A stretch of 64,000 bases of DNA. Origin: Nocardia brevicatena NBRC 12119 (GTDB lineage Bacteria; Actinomycetota; Actinomycetes; Mycobacteriales; Mycobacteriaceae). Both the position numbers and the translations under genes were made by a program. Shown here piece after piece: positions 18,001 to 27,320 of the stretch; the stretch's first letter is position 1, and the number at the start of each line of letters is the position of its first letter. Under the pieces are notes generated by a model. It had not been told where the DNA came from. It saw only the letters and a list, made by a program, of their open reading frames with translations, and searched no databases. The stretch is from NCBI RefSeq assembly GCF_000308495.1, contig NZ_BAFU01000091.1, forward strand, positions 1 through 64,000, written 5' to 3'.

Positions 18001-18394
18001 ATGGGAAGTCTAGGCGTACCTCCCGGTCTCGCTCCGGCCCTGCGCGGGCCCCGTCCGTACACGTAGCCCTCCGCCACGACCACGTACACCCTCATTTTCC
18101 GCGACGGCCGGGCACCGGCCATGGCGGGCGAGGCGACGCCGGCGGTGTCACCCACACCCGGCGGACGGTCCGGGGATATGAGCCGCTACAGGGATTCGCA
18201 AGTATCGACCCGCCCCTATACCCTGACTCCCGGTCGGCCACCTGTACCGGTACGCGGCTCGATCTTTCGCGCACCGCGAGCCGAGTCGACCACGAGCGAC
18301 ACCCGACCCCACCGCATCGCCCCTTGACGGCAAACACCGATCGTCGGCGCCGGTCCCGTGCGGTGTGATGTCGGCAATGCTGGACAATGGAGAC
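18001..18394. other. 394-bp divergent intergenic region
   Basis: Holds the promoters of the SDR (minus) and trmB (plus). A GACAAT box at 18383-18388 lies 6 nt before the GTG chosen for trmB. No gene or clear palindrome was seen. Confidence 0.5.
18007..18012 (-). promoter_or_regulatory. -10 box, likely leaderless transcript of the SDR gene
   Basis: TAGACT on the minus strand, 6 nt before the ATG at 18000. Confidence 0.45.
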
Positions 18395-19288
18395 GTGAAC
18401 GCCGCCGTGAACCCCACCTCCGAGTCACGTCCGGTATCGCCATTCACCGCGTCAGCGCAGGGCGGTACCACGACAACCGGCACCGATATCCGGTCTGTCT
18501 CGGCGGGTGAGGCGGGCGGCACCCCGCCCGTGCAGCACGGCGGGGCGTCCAACGGCCACGGCGCACGGCGGCAGCGCGCCGGCTCCCGCCTCTACCCCCG
18601 GGTCACCAGCTTCCGTTCCCGGCGCGGCGCACTCACCCCCAACCAGCAGAAATCCTGGGACCGTACCTGGCCGTCGGTCGGCCGCGAGGTGGCCGACGAA
18701 CCACTCGACGCGGCGGCCTGGTTCGGCCGCGAGGCCCCGCTGGTCATCGAGATCGGCTGCGGTACCGGAACCGCGACCGCCGCCATGGCCCAGGCCGAAC
18801 CGCATCTGAATCTCCTCGGCATCGAGGTGTACCAGCCCGGCCTCGCCCAATTGGTGCAGCGGATCGAGCGCGAGCAGATCGGTAACGTTCGCCTGCTGCG
18901 CGGAGATGCCGTCGATGTGCTGGAGAACATGATTGCTCCCGGATCGCTGACCGGAGTCCGGGTCTTCTTTCCCGACCCCTGGCCCAAGGCCCGGCACCAC
19001 AAGCGCCGGCTGCTGCAAGCGGAGACCGTCGCGTTGATCGCGGACCGACTGCGGCCGGGCGGGGTTTTACACGTCGCCACCGACCATGCCGGTTACGCGG
19101 AGCACATCGCCGAGGTCGGCGCGGCAGAGCCCCTGCTCATCGGCCTCAACGAGACAGCCGGCGGAAACAGTGACCGCTATCGCGACACCGCCCCGATAGG
19201 TTTCGAGCGCCCCGTGACCAAGTTCGAGGACAAGGCGCATCGCGCCGGTAGCGCTATCAACGAGTTCGTATGGGGCAAGATCGAATGA
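18395..19288 (+). CDS. trmB: tRNA (guanine-N7-)-methyltransferase
   Basis: A 297-residue SAM-dependent enzyme making m7G46 in tRNA. The first ~70 residues are a low-complexity extension also seen in mycobacterial TrmB. Then come RLYPRVTSFRSRRGALTP, motif I EIGCGTGTATAAMA (about residue 120), FFPDPWPKARHHKRRL, and the C-terminal TKFEDKAHRAG. The GTG at 18395 follows GACAAT by 6 nt; an upstream in-frame start at 18365 is possible. Its stop overlaps the ATG of the NYN gene, and the block trmB-NYN-mmpL3 repeats the mycobacterial order. Confidence 0.95.
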   Translation: MNAAVNPTSESRPVSPFTASAQGGTTTTGTDIRSVSAGEAGGTPPVQHGGASNGHGARRQRAGSRLYPRVTSFRSRRGALTPNQQKSWDRTWPSVGREVADEPLDAAAWFGREAPLVIEIGCGTGTATAAMAQAEPHLNLLGIEVYQPGLAQLVQRIEREQIGNVRLLRGDAVDVLENMIAPGSLTGVRVFFPDPWPKARHHKRRLLQAETVALIADRLRPGGVLHVATDHAGYAEHIAEVGAAEPLLIGLNETAGGNSDRYRDTAPIGFERPVTKFEDKAHRAGSAINEFVWGKIE

Positions 19289-20016
19289 TGAGCGTCAGCG
19301 AGATGACCGCGGCCACCGACGTGGTTGCCGGTGGGCTGCCCGTACCCGGAAGCGGGGATGTCGGCGGAGGTTCCGCCGAATCGCGGCGGGTACTGCTGGT
19401 CTGGGACGCCCCGAATCTGGATATGGGCCTCGGCGCGATTCTCGGCGGGCGGCCCACCGCGGCCTACCGTCCTCGGTTCGATGCGCTGGGCCGCTGGCTG
19501 CTGGCCCGCACGGCCGAGCTCTCGGTGGGCGAGAAGCAGCGCATCGAGCCCGAGGCGACGGTGTTCACCAATATCGCCCCCGGCACCGCGGACGTGGTGC
19601 GGCCCTGGGTGGAAGCCCTCCGAAATGTCGGGTACGCCGTTTTCGCCAAGCCCAAGGTCGATGAGGACTCCGATGTGGACGCCGATATGCTCGCCCATAT
19701 CACCCTACGCAGACGCGGCACGGGACTGGCGGGCATCATGGTCGCCTCCGCGGATGGGCAGGCGTTCCGGGAACCACTCGAACAGCTGGCGGCCGACGGG
19801 GTCCCCGTTCAGGTACTCGGCTTCCGCGAGCATGCGAGTTGGGCGGTCACATCCGATAGTCTCGAGTTCGTCGATCTCGAGGACATCCCCGGCGTGTTCC
19901 GCGAACCGCTGCCCAGGGTGAGCCTCGACTCGTTGCCCGACGAGGGTGCCTGGCTGCAGCCGTTCCGGCCGCTGTCGGCACTGCTCACCTCTCGCCCTGC
20001 CCAAGGAGTCGCTTAG
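19285..20016 (+). CDS. NYN-domain (PIN-like ribonuclease fold) protein
   Basis: A 243-residue protein with a NYN/PIN-like core: VLLVWDAPNLDMGLGAIL carries the first acidic residue, and KPKVDEDSDVDADMLAHI and IMVASADGQAFREPLEQL carry the others. Such domains are RNA-processing nucleases. The ATG at 19285 overlaps the trmB stop and its own stop overlaps the mmpL3 GTG by one base, so the three are translationally coupled. The mycobacterial counterpart is Rv0207c by position. A tRNA-related target is a reasonable inference from the partner gene but is not shown by the sequence. Confidence 0.8.
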   Translation: MMSVSEMTAATDVVAGGLPVPGSGDVGGGSAESRRVLLVWDAPNLDMGLGAILGGRPTAAYRPRFDALGRWLLARTAELSVGEKQRIEPEATVFTNIAPGTADVVRPWVEALRNVGYAVFAKPKVDEDSDVDADMLAHITLRRRGTGLAGIMVASADGQAFREPLEQLAADGVPVQVLGFREHASWAVTSDSLEFVDLEDIPGVFREPLPRVSLDSLPDEGAWLQPFRPLSALLTSRPAQGVA

Positions 20017-23000
20017 TGTTCACCCGCTGGGGCGATTTGGTCTACCGCCTGCGCTACGCCGTTATCGGCGTGATTGTCGCGGCGCTACTCGGCCTCGGCG
20101 GATACGGCCTGGGCCTGGGCGACCACCTCAGCTCCAGCGGGTGGGACGATCCGGGGTCCGAGTCGGCCCAGGCTGCCCGGATCGCCGACGAGGCGTTCGG
20201 CCGCGATCACACCAGTGACGTGATCGTGTTGTACACCGCCCCTGAGGGCACGACGATCAACGATCCGGAGTTCGGCCGCAAGATCGTCGACAACCTGAAC
20301 AGCCTGCCGCGCGAACACCCGGACCAGATCGCGACGATCAATGGCGCCTACTGGCCCACCGAGACCGGCGCGGTACAGCCGAGCCTGTTCGGTTCTCCGG
20401 ACAAGAAACACGCCTTCGCCTCGATCGCCATCGTCGGTGAGAACGACACCGAGATGGTGCGTAATTTCCGTACGGTCAAGGATGTCTTCTATATCGACGG
20501 CGTCGATGTGCAGGTCGCAGGCCTACAGGCGGTTGCGGGCACGCTGAACGACACCATGGCCGACGACCAGAAGCGCATGGAGATCCTGGCCATTCCGGCG
20601 GTGGGTGTGCTCCTGTTCTTCATCTTCGGCGGGATCGTCGCGGCCGCGCTGCCGTTGATCGTCGGCGGCCTCACCGTGGTCGGCGCGTGGGGCATCATCC
20701 GGTTCCTGACCAATTTCACCGAGGTGAACTCGTTCGTCTCCGGTGTGGTGTCGATGATCGGCCTCGGCCTGGCCATCGATTACGGATTGTTCATCGTCAG
20801 CCGTTTCCGTGAGGAATTGGCCGAGGGCTACGACACCCCCGCGGCAGTGCGGCGCTCGGTGATGACCGCCGGACGCACGGTCGTGTTCTCCGCGACCATG
20901 ATCATCGCCAGCCTCGGCGGCATGCTGTTGTTCCCGCAGGGCTTCCTGAAATCGGTCGCCTACGGAACCATCGCGACCGTCTCGCTGGCGGCGCTGGCCT
21001 CGATCACCGTGTTGCCCGCCATCCTCGGCATTCTCGGTCGGCGCGTGGATATGCTCGGTCTCAAGCGGTTCCGCCAGACCAAGAGCGCCGAAGAGGTCGA
21101 GAACAGTATCTGGGGCCGGACCACCAAGTGGGTGATGCAGCATCCGCTCAAGATCGCCATTCCGATCTGCATCCTGCTGCTGCTGTTGATCATCCCGGTC
21201 AAGAATCTGGCCTTCGGCGGTATCAACGAACGCTATCTGCCGCCGGACAATACGACCCGGCTCGCGCAGGAGGACTTCGATGATATCTTCCCGCTGCGCA
21301 AATCCGACCCGATCCAGCTGGTCTTCATCTCCGACAACACCTCGTCCATCGGCAAGGTATGGCGCGAGGCCAACAAGGCACCGGGTCTGCAAGGCGATTT
21401 CGCCGTGCCCTCGGCGTCCACTGAGCGGCGTGATGTCTTCCGTACCAGCGCCACTCTGGCGGATTCGGAGGACTACGAGCCGACCATCGACTACCTGCGC
21501 TCCATGGACCTCCCCGACGATGTGCGGATGCTGGTCGGCGGGCAACCGGCGATTCAGAAGGACAGCATCGATGCGCTGTTGAACCGGATGCCGTTGATGA
21601 TCGCGCTGGTGCTGTTCGTCACCACGCTGCTGATGTTCCTGACCTTCGGGTCGCTGGTGCTGCCGATCAAGGCGGCGCTGATGAGCGCGCTCGGTCTCGG
21701 CTCCACGCTCGGAATCCTCACCTGGATCTTCGTCGACGGCAACGGCGCGGGAATTCTCAACTTCACTCCACAGCCGATCATGTCGCCGGTGCTGGTGCTG
21801 ATCATCTCGATCATCTACGGCCTGTCCACCGATTACGAGGTGTTCCTGCTGTCCCGGATGGTCGAGGCCCGCACCATGGGTGCCTCGACTACGGAATCGG
21901 TGCGTATGGGCACCGCGCACACCGGTCGCATCATCACGGCGGCGGCGCTGATCCTGCTGGTGGTGACCGGCGCGTTCGCGTTCTCCGATCTGGTGATGAT
22001 GCAGTACATCGCCTACGGTATGATCGCCGCGCTGTTCATCGACGCCACCATCCTGCGCATGCTGCTGGTGCCGGCGACCATGAAACTGCTCGGCGACGAC
22101 TGCTGGTGGGCACCGGCCTGGATGAAGCGGATCCAGCGGAAGGTCGGCCTCGGCGAACCCATCCTCGACGACGAACGCCCGCAGCGCGGACCGGTCGTGG
22201 ACCTGGTCAAGACCACTCCGGTCACCGATCCGGTGACAACGCTGCTGCCCACCCTGCCGGCGGACAAACAGCGCAAGACCCCGCACCGCAAACGCAGCCG
22301 CGAGGAGATCGAGGCCGAGGCGCCGACCGCGCATATGAGCGCCCTCCCCAAGGAACCGCCGGCGGCTCCGCAGAGCTCGCTGCGGCTATCGGAGCCGACA
22401 CCGCCCGGCCCACCCGCGCCGGGCACCTCGACCGGGCCGGGCACCCCGACCGGACAGCGGCCGCCCACGGCGAACCCGCCCAAACCGATGCCGATCGCGC
22501 CGGATCCCACCCGGCCGCGCCCGAACCCGCTCGCGGAACCGGGTGCCGGCGCCGCACCTGCCACACCCCGGATGACCGACCCCGAGCAGCCCGACCGGAC
22601 CCCCGGACCGGATTCCGGCTCGAGGGGGCCCCGTCTACCGATGCGTCCCCGGCCGGCCGGTCCCGCCGACCAGCCGCCCGCCCAAATACCGGGTCCGCGA
22701 CCGGCTTCCGCGCGGCCGCCGATGCCGCCGCGCGCGCCGCTGTCGGACGAGCGCCGGCCCGGCGTGCCGGGTGCCGGTCCTGCTCCTGCGCGGGCCCCGG
22801 GCGCCGACGACCGCGCCCCCGGAGCGGGTCCGCTGCCCGGTCCGATGCTCGGACCGACGCCTACGCGAGCGCCCGGCGCCGACCGGGAGGCATCCGCGCC
22901 CGGTGCCGCTCCGGCACCCCCACGGATGTCGCCCCCGCCGGAATATCGACCCGAGCCGACCCCCGATGCCGGCCCGGTTCCGGTGTCACCGCGGCGGAAC

Positions 23001-23462
23001 CCGGCGGCACCACGGACGCTGCTGCCCCGGACCGCCGGCTCGAATACCGCGTCCACCACGCCGATACCGCCCTCGGAACCGCCCGCCGGCCCGGCGCGGC
23101 CTGCCTCGGAAGCAAGCCCCGGACCGCTCGGCGCCGGTGGTTCGGCGCAGCGACCGCGGTTCCCCGCCCCGGATACCGCGACCCGGCCGGTCGAACGCCC
23201 GACACCGCGGCCGGTCCGTCCGGAATGGGCAAGCGAACCGATCTATCAGGACCCGGAACCGCCCGAGCCGACGGGCCGGCACGCTCCGGAGCCGGGCCCG
23301 GACGAGAACAACCGGAACAGTATCGAGGACTGGATGGCCGAACTGCGTTCCTCACGTCGGCGCCTCTACCCGCCGGTCGACGACGACGAAGGCCGCCACC
23401 ATTCCGGCGACGGCCGCACGGTCAGCGTCAACGAGCTGTTGCGCCGCCGCGAGCAGGAGTAG
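20016..23462 (+). CDS. mmpL3: MmpL3 trehalose monomycolate exporter, with long C-tail
   Basis: A 1,148-residue RND-superfamily transporter that exports trehalose monomycolate for the mycomembrane. It has two halves of six helices with periplasmic porter domains. The proton-relay Asp-Tyr pairs are visible as LAIDYGLFIVSRFREE (D255, Y256) and GLSTDYEVFLLSRMVE (D606, Y607). After helix 12 the cytosolic tail runs from about residue 700 to 1148, very rich in Pro, Ala and Gly, much longer than in the M. tuberculosis protein. It ends in an acidic/basic helix and SVNELLRRREQE. It is last in the coupled trmB-NYN-mmpL3 operon. The GTG start overlaps the preceding stop. Essential in mycobacteria and the target of several inhibitors. 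Confidence 0.95.
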   Translation: MFTRWGDLVYRLRYAVIGVIVAALLGLGGYGLGLGDHLSSSGWDDPGSESAQAARIADEAFGRDHTSDVIVLYTAPEGTTINDPEFGRKIVDNLNSLPREHPDQIATINGAYWPTETGAVQPSLFGSPDKKHAFASIAIVGENDTEMVRNFRTVKDVFYIDGVDVQVAGLQAVAGTLNDTMADDQKRMEILAIPAVGVLLFFIFGGIVAAALPLIVGGLTVVGAWGIIRFLTNFTEVNSFVSGVVSMIGLGLAIDYGLFIVSRFREELAEGYDTPAAVRRSVMTAGRTVVFSATMIIASLGGMLLFPQGFLKSVAYGTIATVSLAALASITVLPAILGILGRRVDMLGLKRFRQTKSAEEVENSIWGRTTKWVMQHPLKIAIPICILLLLLIIPVKNLAFGGINERYLPPDNTTRLAQEDFDDIFPLRKSDPIQLVFISDNTSSIGKVWREANKAPGLQGDFAVPSASTERRDVFRTSATLADSEDYEPTIDYLRSMDLPDDVRMLVGGQPAIQKDSIDALLNRMPLMIALVLFVTTLLMFLTFGSLVLPIKAALMSALGLGSTLGILTWIFVDGNGAGILNFTPQPIMSPVLVLIISIIYGLSTDYEVFLLSRMVEARTMGASTTESVRMGTAHTGRIITAAALILLVVTGAFAFSDLVMMQYIAYGMIAALFIDATILRMLLVPATMKLLGDDCWWAPAWMKRIQRKVGLGEPILDDERPQRGPVVDLVKTTPVTDPVTTLLPTLPADKQRKTPHRKRSREEIEAEAPTAHMSALPKEPPAAPQSSLRLSEPTPPGPPAPGTSTGPGTPTGQRPPTANPPKPMPIAPDPTRPRPNPLAEPGAGAAPATPRMTDPEQPDRTPGPDSGSRGPRLPMRPRPAGPADQPPAQIPGPRPASARPPMPPRAPLSDERRPGVPGAGPAPARAPGADDRAPGAGPLPGPMLGPTPTRAPGADREASAPGAAPAPPRMSPPPEYRPEPTPDAGPVPVSPRRNPAAPRTLLPRTAGSNTASTTPIPPSEPPAGPARPASEASPGPLGAGGSAQRPRFPAPDTATRPVERPTPRPVRPEWASEPIYQDPEPPEPTGRHAPEPGPDENNRNSIEDWMAELRSSRRRLYPPVDDDEGRHHSGDGRTVSVNELLRRREQE

Positions 23463-23470
23463 CCGACATC

Positions 23471-23496
23471 AACCGGGGCTCGACGAGCCGCCCGGT
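23471..23496. terminator. Hairpin between convergent mmpL3 and DUF1707 genes
   Basis: AACCGGGGCTC pairs with GAGCCGCCCGGTT around a GAC loop, with a two-base bulge. It fills the 34-bp convergent gap. Confidence 0.5.
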
Positions 23497-24198
23497 TCAG
23501 TGGCCGAGCAGGCGGCGCCAGTGGGTCATGAACGGATGCTTGGCGGTGACGGAACCGAACCGGATCCGTCCGTGGACGACCAGGTGCAGCGGCCCCATGG
23601 GCGGACCGGTGCGGACCTTGTTGTTGACGCCGGCGCCGAGTAGGTCCAGACCGTTGAGGTCGACGGTCGCCTCCGCCGGCACGATGAGGGTGAGCGAACT
23701 GCCGTAGTCGTCGACCTGCAATTCGACCACCTGGGTGGTCATGACGGCCTCGGTGAAATCCAGGGTTACCCCGGAAAGCCAGCTGTTGAGGTGCAGTATC
23801 GGCGCGACCTGCCACGGACCGCGCCGGGTGACACCCGACATCCGGCCGCGAATTATCGCGGTGGGGCCGGGGGCCGCCATTGCCGCGGTGGCGATTTCGG
23901 TCGGTTCGGGCAGCCGGCCCATCCCGCTGCCGTAACCGATACGGGCGGCCGGTGGTTCGCCGATGAGCCGCACCCCCGGCAGGTCCACCAGCACGGAATT
24001 CAGTTCACCCCGGGTCTTGGCGGCCAAGGCGGTGTCCATCCGCTCGGTGAACTCACCCAACGACAGCATGCCCAAACCCACCGCGCGTTGGAGCAGCTGT
24101 CCGACATGTTCGCGTTCGGCATCGGAAACCCGCAGGTCCCGGTCGCCCACTGGTCCACCGGGACCCCAATTGTCGAAAACCGAATCGGGGCCGCCCAT
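23497..24198 (-). CDS. DUF1707 / LiaF-like domain protein
   Basis: A 233-residue protein. Residues ~20-75 form a DUF1707 (SHOCT-like) domain: DLRVSDAEREHVGQLLQRAVGLGMLSLGEFTERMD. Residues ~110-233 resemble the LiaF C-terminal beta-rich domain with its repeated short strands (VELQVDDYGSSLTLIVP). No membrane segment is present, unlike many relatives. In Firmicutes LiaF-type domains tune envelope-stress signalling; here the role is unknown. The ATG at 24198 lies 7 nt after a -10-like TAATCT. Confidence 0.75.
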   Translation of the reverse strand: MGGPDSVFDNWGPGGPVGDRDLRVSDAEREHVGQLLQRAVGLGMLSLGEFTERMDTALAAKTRGELNSVLVDLPGVRLIGEPPAARIGYGSGMGRLPEPTEIATAAMAAPGPTAIIRGRMSGVTRRGPWQVAPILHLNSWLSGVTLDFTEAVMTTQVVELQVDDYGSSLTLIVPAEATVDLNGLDLLGAGVNNKVRTGPPMGPLHLVVHGRIRFGSVTAKHPFMTHWRRLLGH

Positions 24199-24205
24199 GC
24201 GTCCG

Positions 24206-24211
24206 AGATTA
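24206..24211 (-). promoter_or_regulatory. -10 box, likely leaderless transcript of the DUF1707 gene
   Basis: TAATCT on the minus strand, 7 nt before the ATG at 24198. Confidence 0.5.
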
Positions 24212-24409
24212 CCCAGACCGCCATATTTCCTGCATCAGGGCGTTCCCTGAGCCGGGTATCCGGGTAATCGCTGCTTCGCGGCTCGCGACAATACAGCGGC
24301 CGAGCTCGAGCGTCTACCCAGATAGCGAAGTGTAGTCACATAAGCGCAGCTCGGTCGCTGTTTCACGGCCACCGGATCAGGGGTTGGACAGTGCATAAAC
24401 ACCGAACGC

Positions 24410-24415
24410 TAGATT
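24410..24415 (+). promoter_or_regulatory. -10 box, likely leaderless transcript of the cyclase gene
   Basis: TAGATT, 7 nt before the GTG at 24423; it argues against the earlier TTG (24414) and GTG (24417) starts. Confidence 0.5.
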
Positions 24416-24422
24416 GGTGATC

Positions 24423-25970
24423 GTGTCAGTGCCTCTGGAAGCGGTCAAACAGACCATGCACACGCGCTGGCCGCTGTATCTGACGTCCATGCTGTTGGCG
24501 AACGCCTTCGGGGCGGTACTGGTGTGGGCGTATATCCAATACGGCCTGCCCGTACCCGAGGGCGAGGCGCCCGGCACCCTACAGATCGGCCTACTGATTC
24601 CCGGCCTGGTATTCGTCATCGGCGGCGTGCTCAGCGTGCTGGCCTCGTCGTTGATGCTGCGACCGGTGATGCGTTGGCAGATGCGCGGCGGACCGCCGAG
24701 CCGCCAGGAACAGATGGCAGCGCTGCACACCCCGCTGCGCCAGGCCATCCTGCATCTGGGCCTGTGGCTTGTCGGCGGTGCGGTCCTGGCGTCGGCGATG
24801 ATCGTGCGGACGCCCGCGCTCGCCGGGACGGTGATCATCACCCTGTGTATGGCCGCGACCCTCGTCTTCGGCTTCACCTATATGCTCGGCGAACGCATTC
24901 TGCGGCCGGTCGCCGCCGAGGCGCTGACCGAGGGCACCTTCGACCACACCCTCACCCCGGGTGTCGGCACCCGAATGGCCATGACCTGGGGAATGGGCAC
25001 CTTCGCCCCGACCATCGCCATCGTGCTGCTGTGCGTCACCCAGGTCTCGTCGGATGTGAAGTTCTCGGCGCAGTCGCTGGCCGTGTCCATTCTGCTGCTG
25101 TGCGGGGTGGTGATCATGCAGGCGCTGGCGTTGTCCATGCTCACCGCGTCCAGTATCTCCGACCCGGTGCGCCAGCTCAGCCAGGCGATCGACCAGGTGC
25201 AGGCCGGGGAGCGCGATGTCCAGGTCGAGGTGTTCGACGGGAGTGAGATCGGGCTGTTGCAGGTGGGCTTCAACCGGATGATGGAGGAGGCCGTCACCCG
25301 CCAACGGCTGCAGGAACTCTTCGGTCAGCATGTCGGCGCCGAGGTCGCCCAGCGGGCCCTCGACTACGGCACCGAGCTGGGCGGCGAGACGCGGTTCGTG
25401 GCGGTGCTGTTCGTGGATATGGTCGGCTCGACCGCTACCGCGGCGGAACGTCCGCCCACCGAGGTGGTCAGCCTGCTCAACGAGTTCTTCCGAGTGGTGG
25501 TCGATGTGCTCGACCGGCACCACGGATTCGTGAACAAGTTCGTCGGGGATGCCGCCCTCGCGATTTTCGGCGCACCGCTGGACCGGCCCGACGCACCGAC
25601 CGCCGCTCTGGCCGCGGCCCGGGATCTACGCGAGGCGCTGCGAGAAGTGCCCGGCCTCGATATCGGCATCGGGGTATCCGCGGGGCTGGCCGTCGCGGGC
25701 AATATCGGCGCGGCCAATCGCTTCGAATACACCGTTATCGGCGATCCGGTGAACGAGGCGTCGAGACTGACCGAACTCGCCAAGGAGGAGCCGGGTCGAG
25801 TACTCGCCTCGGGCTCGGCGCTGTATTTCGCCGAAGAAAGCGAACAGAAGTGCTGGATGTTCGGTGAAGAGGTGCAGTTACGCGGTCGCCCCCGGAAAAC
25901 CAGATTGGCCCGGCCACGCGAGACGGTTACCGAGGGCGATGGTACCGATGGCCCGCAGACCATTCGTTAG
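24423..25970 (+). CDS. Membrane adenylate cyclase with HAMP domain
   Basis: A 515-residue class III nucleotidyl cyclase of the mycobacterial Rv1318c/Rv3645 type. The N-terminus has six membrane helices, then a HAMP linker (SDPVRQLSQAIDQVQAGE), then the catalytic domain. Metal-binding aspartates are in LFVDMVGST and KFVGDAALAIFG, the adenine-selecting Lys is in VNKFVGD, and the transition-state Asn and Arg are in IGDPVNEASRL. It should make cAMP as a homodimer. The gene at 25980 starts only 9 nt after its stop. Signal sensed unknown. Confidence 0.93.
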   Translation: MSVPLEAVKQTMHTRWPLYLTSMLLANAFGAVLVWAYIQYGLPVPEGEAPGTLQIGLLIPGLVFVIGGVLSVLASSLMLRPVMRWQMRGGPPSRQEQMAALHTPLRQAILHLGLWLVGGAVLASAMIVRTPALAGTVIITLCMAATLVFGFTYMLGERILRPVAAEALTEGTFDHTLTPGVGTRMAMTWGMGTFAPTIAIVLLCVTQVSSDVKFSAQSLAVSILLLCGVVIMQALALSMLTASSISDPVRQLSQAIDQVQAGERDVQVEVFDGSEIGLLQVGFNRMMEEAVTRQRLQELFGQHVGAEVAQRALDYGTELGGETRFVAVLFVDMVGSTATAAERPPTEVVSLLNEFFRVVVDVLDRHHGFVNKFVGDAALAIFGAPLDRPDAPTAALAAARDLREALREVPGLDIGIGVSAGLAVAGNIGAANRFEYTVIGDPVNEASRLTELAKEEPGRVLASGSALYFAEESEQKCWMFGEEVQLRGRPRKTRLARPRETVTEGDGTDGPQTIR

Positions 25971-25973
25971 GCT
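25968..25973 (+). promoter_or_regulatory. -10 box, likely leaderless transcript of the 25980 gene
   Basis: TAGGCT, 6 nt before the ATG at 25980; it overlaps the cyclase stop codon. Confidence 0.45.
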
Positions 25974-25979
25974 GAGCTG

Positions 25980-27221
25980 ATGACGGCCGACGGTATTCCG
26001 GCGGGGGAGCCTACTATGCCCCCCGCCCCGGCCGAACCGCGACGACGGAAGTTCCGGTGGATCAAATGGATCGCCGGTGTGATCCTGCTGGCGTTGTTGG
26101 TGGGAGAGGGCGTCTATCTGTGGCCGCGGCTCCATGAATCGTGGCGCAAGCTCACCGAAATCCATTGGGGTTGGGTGGCCGCGTGTATCGCATTGCAAAT
26201 GCTGTCGATGAGCGGTTTCGGCCAGGTCCAGAAACAGCTGTTGCACGCGGGCGGGGTGGCGGTGAGCCGGCTCGAATCCGTCGCGGTGGTCTATGGTGCC
26301 ACGGCCATGTCGGTCACCCTGCCGGCCGGACAGGTGTTCTCCACCGCGTTCACCTACCGGCAGACCCGACGGTGGGGTGCGAGCCCGGTGGTGGCCTCGT
26401 GGCAGCTGATGTTCTCGGGTGTGGTCGCGGCCGTCGGCCTGGCGCTCCTCGGTGTCGGCGGCACGCTGCTGGCCGGCGGGCGGGTCGGCCCTGTCGAATT
26501 GATCCTGTCGGTGGCCGCCATGGTGGCCCTGGTCTGGGCGGGCAACTACGCGTCGAAACATCCGGGAACGCTGGAATCCCTGCTGCGCCGGCTGCTCGCC
26601 CTGGTCAACCGGGTGCGCAGACGGTCGGCCGGTCAGGGAATGAACAAGGTCGCCGAACTGCTGGACCAGCTGGAATCGGTGGAACTGGGTACGCGGGACG
26701 GTATCTGGGTGGGCTGGTGGGCGGTGGTGCACCGGATGGCCGATGTGGCCTGCCTGGGCGCCGCCTGCTATGCCATCGGCGGCGATCCCCGGTGGGCGGG
26801 TCTGTTGATCGCGTTCGCGGCGGGTAAGGCCGTCGGTTCCATTCCATTCGCCCCCGGCGGCATCGTGTACGTCGACGCGACGCTGATCTACGGCCTGACC
26901 GCCGCCGCCGGACTGTCCGCCGCACAGGCCGTCGCGGCGGCGTTCGTCTACCGGATGGTCAGCTTCGTGCTGATCGCGATCATCGGCTGGATCGTGTTCC
27001 TCTTTCAGTTCCGCACCCCGCACGCCGACGACGCCGAGTACGAAAAAGAGGTCGCGATACCCGAATTGCCGCGGCTGGCGGCGCGGCGTGTCCGTCGACC
27101 CCTGGGATCGGATATCTCCGCATCGCGCGAGCCGCGCCTGCGCCGGGGCGGAACGGTGTCCGGAGAGGCGGGGCGCGCCGCGAACGACCAGGGGGACACC
27201 GCGCACGAGGGGGCGGACTGA
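25980..27221 (+). CDS. Lysylphosphatidylglycerol synthase TM / UPF0104-like protein
   Basis: A 413-residue multispanning protein with about eight helices matching the flippase-like TM region of MprF and AglD relatives (YGATAMSVTLPAGQVFSTAFTYRQ; AGKAVGSIPFAPGGIVYVDA). There is no soluble aminoacyl-transferase domain, so it is a stand-alone membrane unit, possibly moving lipids or lipid-linked sugars. The last ~75 residues are cytosolic, charged and probably disordered. It follows the cyclase by 9 nt but has its own TAGGCT box, so it may also be transcribed alone. Confidence 0.78.
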   Translation: MTADGIPAGEPTMPPAPAEPRRRKFRWIKWIAGVILLALLVGEGVYLWPRLHESWRKLTEIHWGWVAACIALQMLSMSGFGQVQKQLLHAGGVAVSRLESVAVVYGATAMSVTLPAGQVFSTAFTYRQTRRWGASPVVASWQLMFSGVVAAVGLALLGVGGTLLAGGRVGPVELILSVAAMVALVWAGNYASKHPGTLESLLRRLLALVNRVRRRSAGQGMNKVAELLDQLESVELGTRDGIWVGWWAVVHRMADVACLGAACYAIGGDPRWAGLLIAFAAGKAVGSIPFAPGGIVYVDATLIYGLTAAAGLSAAQAVAAAFVYRMVSFVLIAIIGWIVFLFQFRTPHADDAEYEKEVAIPELPRLAARRVRRPLGSDISASREPRLRRGGTVSGEAGRAANDQGDTAHEGAD

Positions 27222-27307
27222 GCCGAACAGGTCGGGTCGAATATGTGCCGGGCCCTGAGCCGCGGTTCGGGCGCGTTGCGTGAACCGGACGCCTCCCCCA
27301 CGGGTAC

Positions 27308-27313
27308 TAGGCT
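27308..27313 (+). promoter_or_regulatory. -10 box, likely leaderless transcript of the DUF3054 gene
   Basis: TAGGCT, 7 nt before the GTG at 27321. Confidence 0.5.
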
Positions 27314-27320
27314 GCTAGCC

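Noticed and set aside
20523-22334. 603-codon minus-strand frame opposite mmpL3
   Set aside because: Its translation is a run of Arg, His, Gly and Asp typical of an antisense frame in GC-rich DNA, while the plus strand encodes a clear RND transporter.
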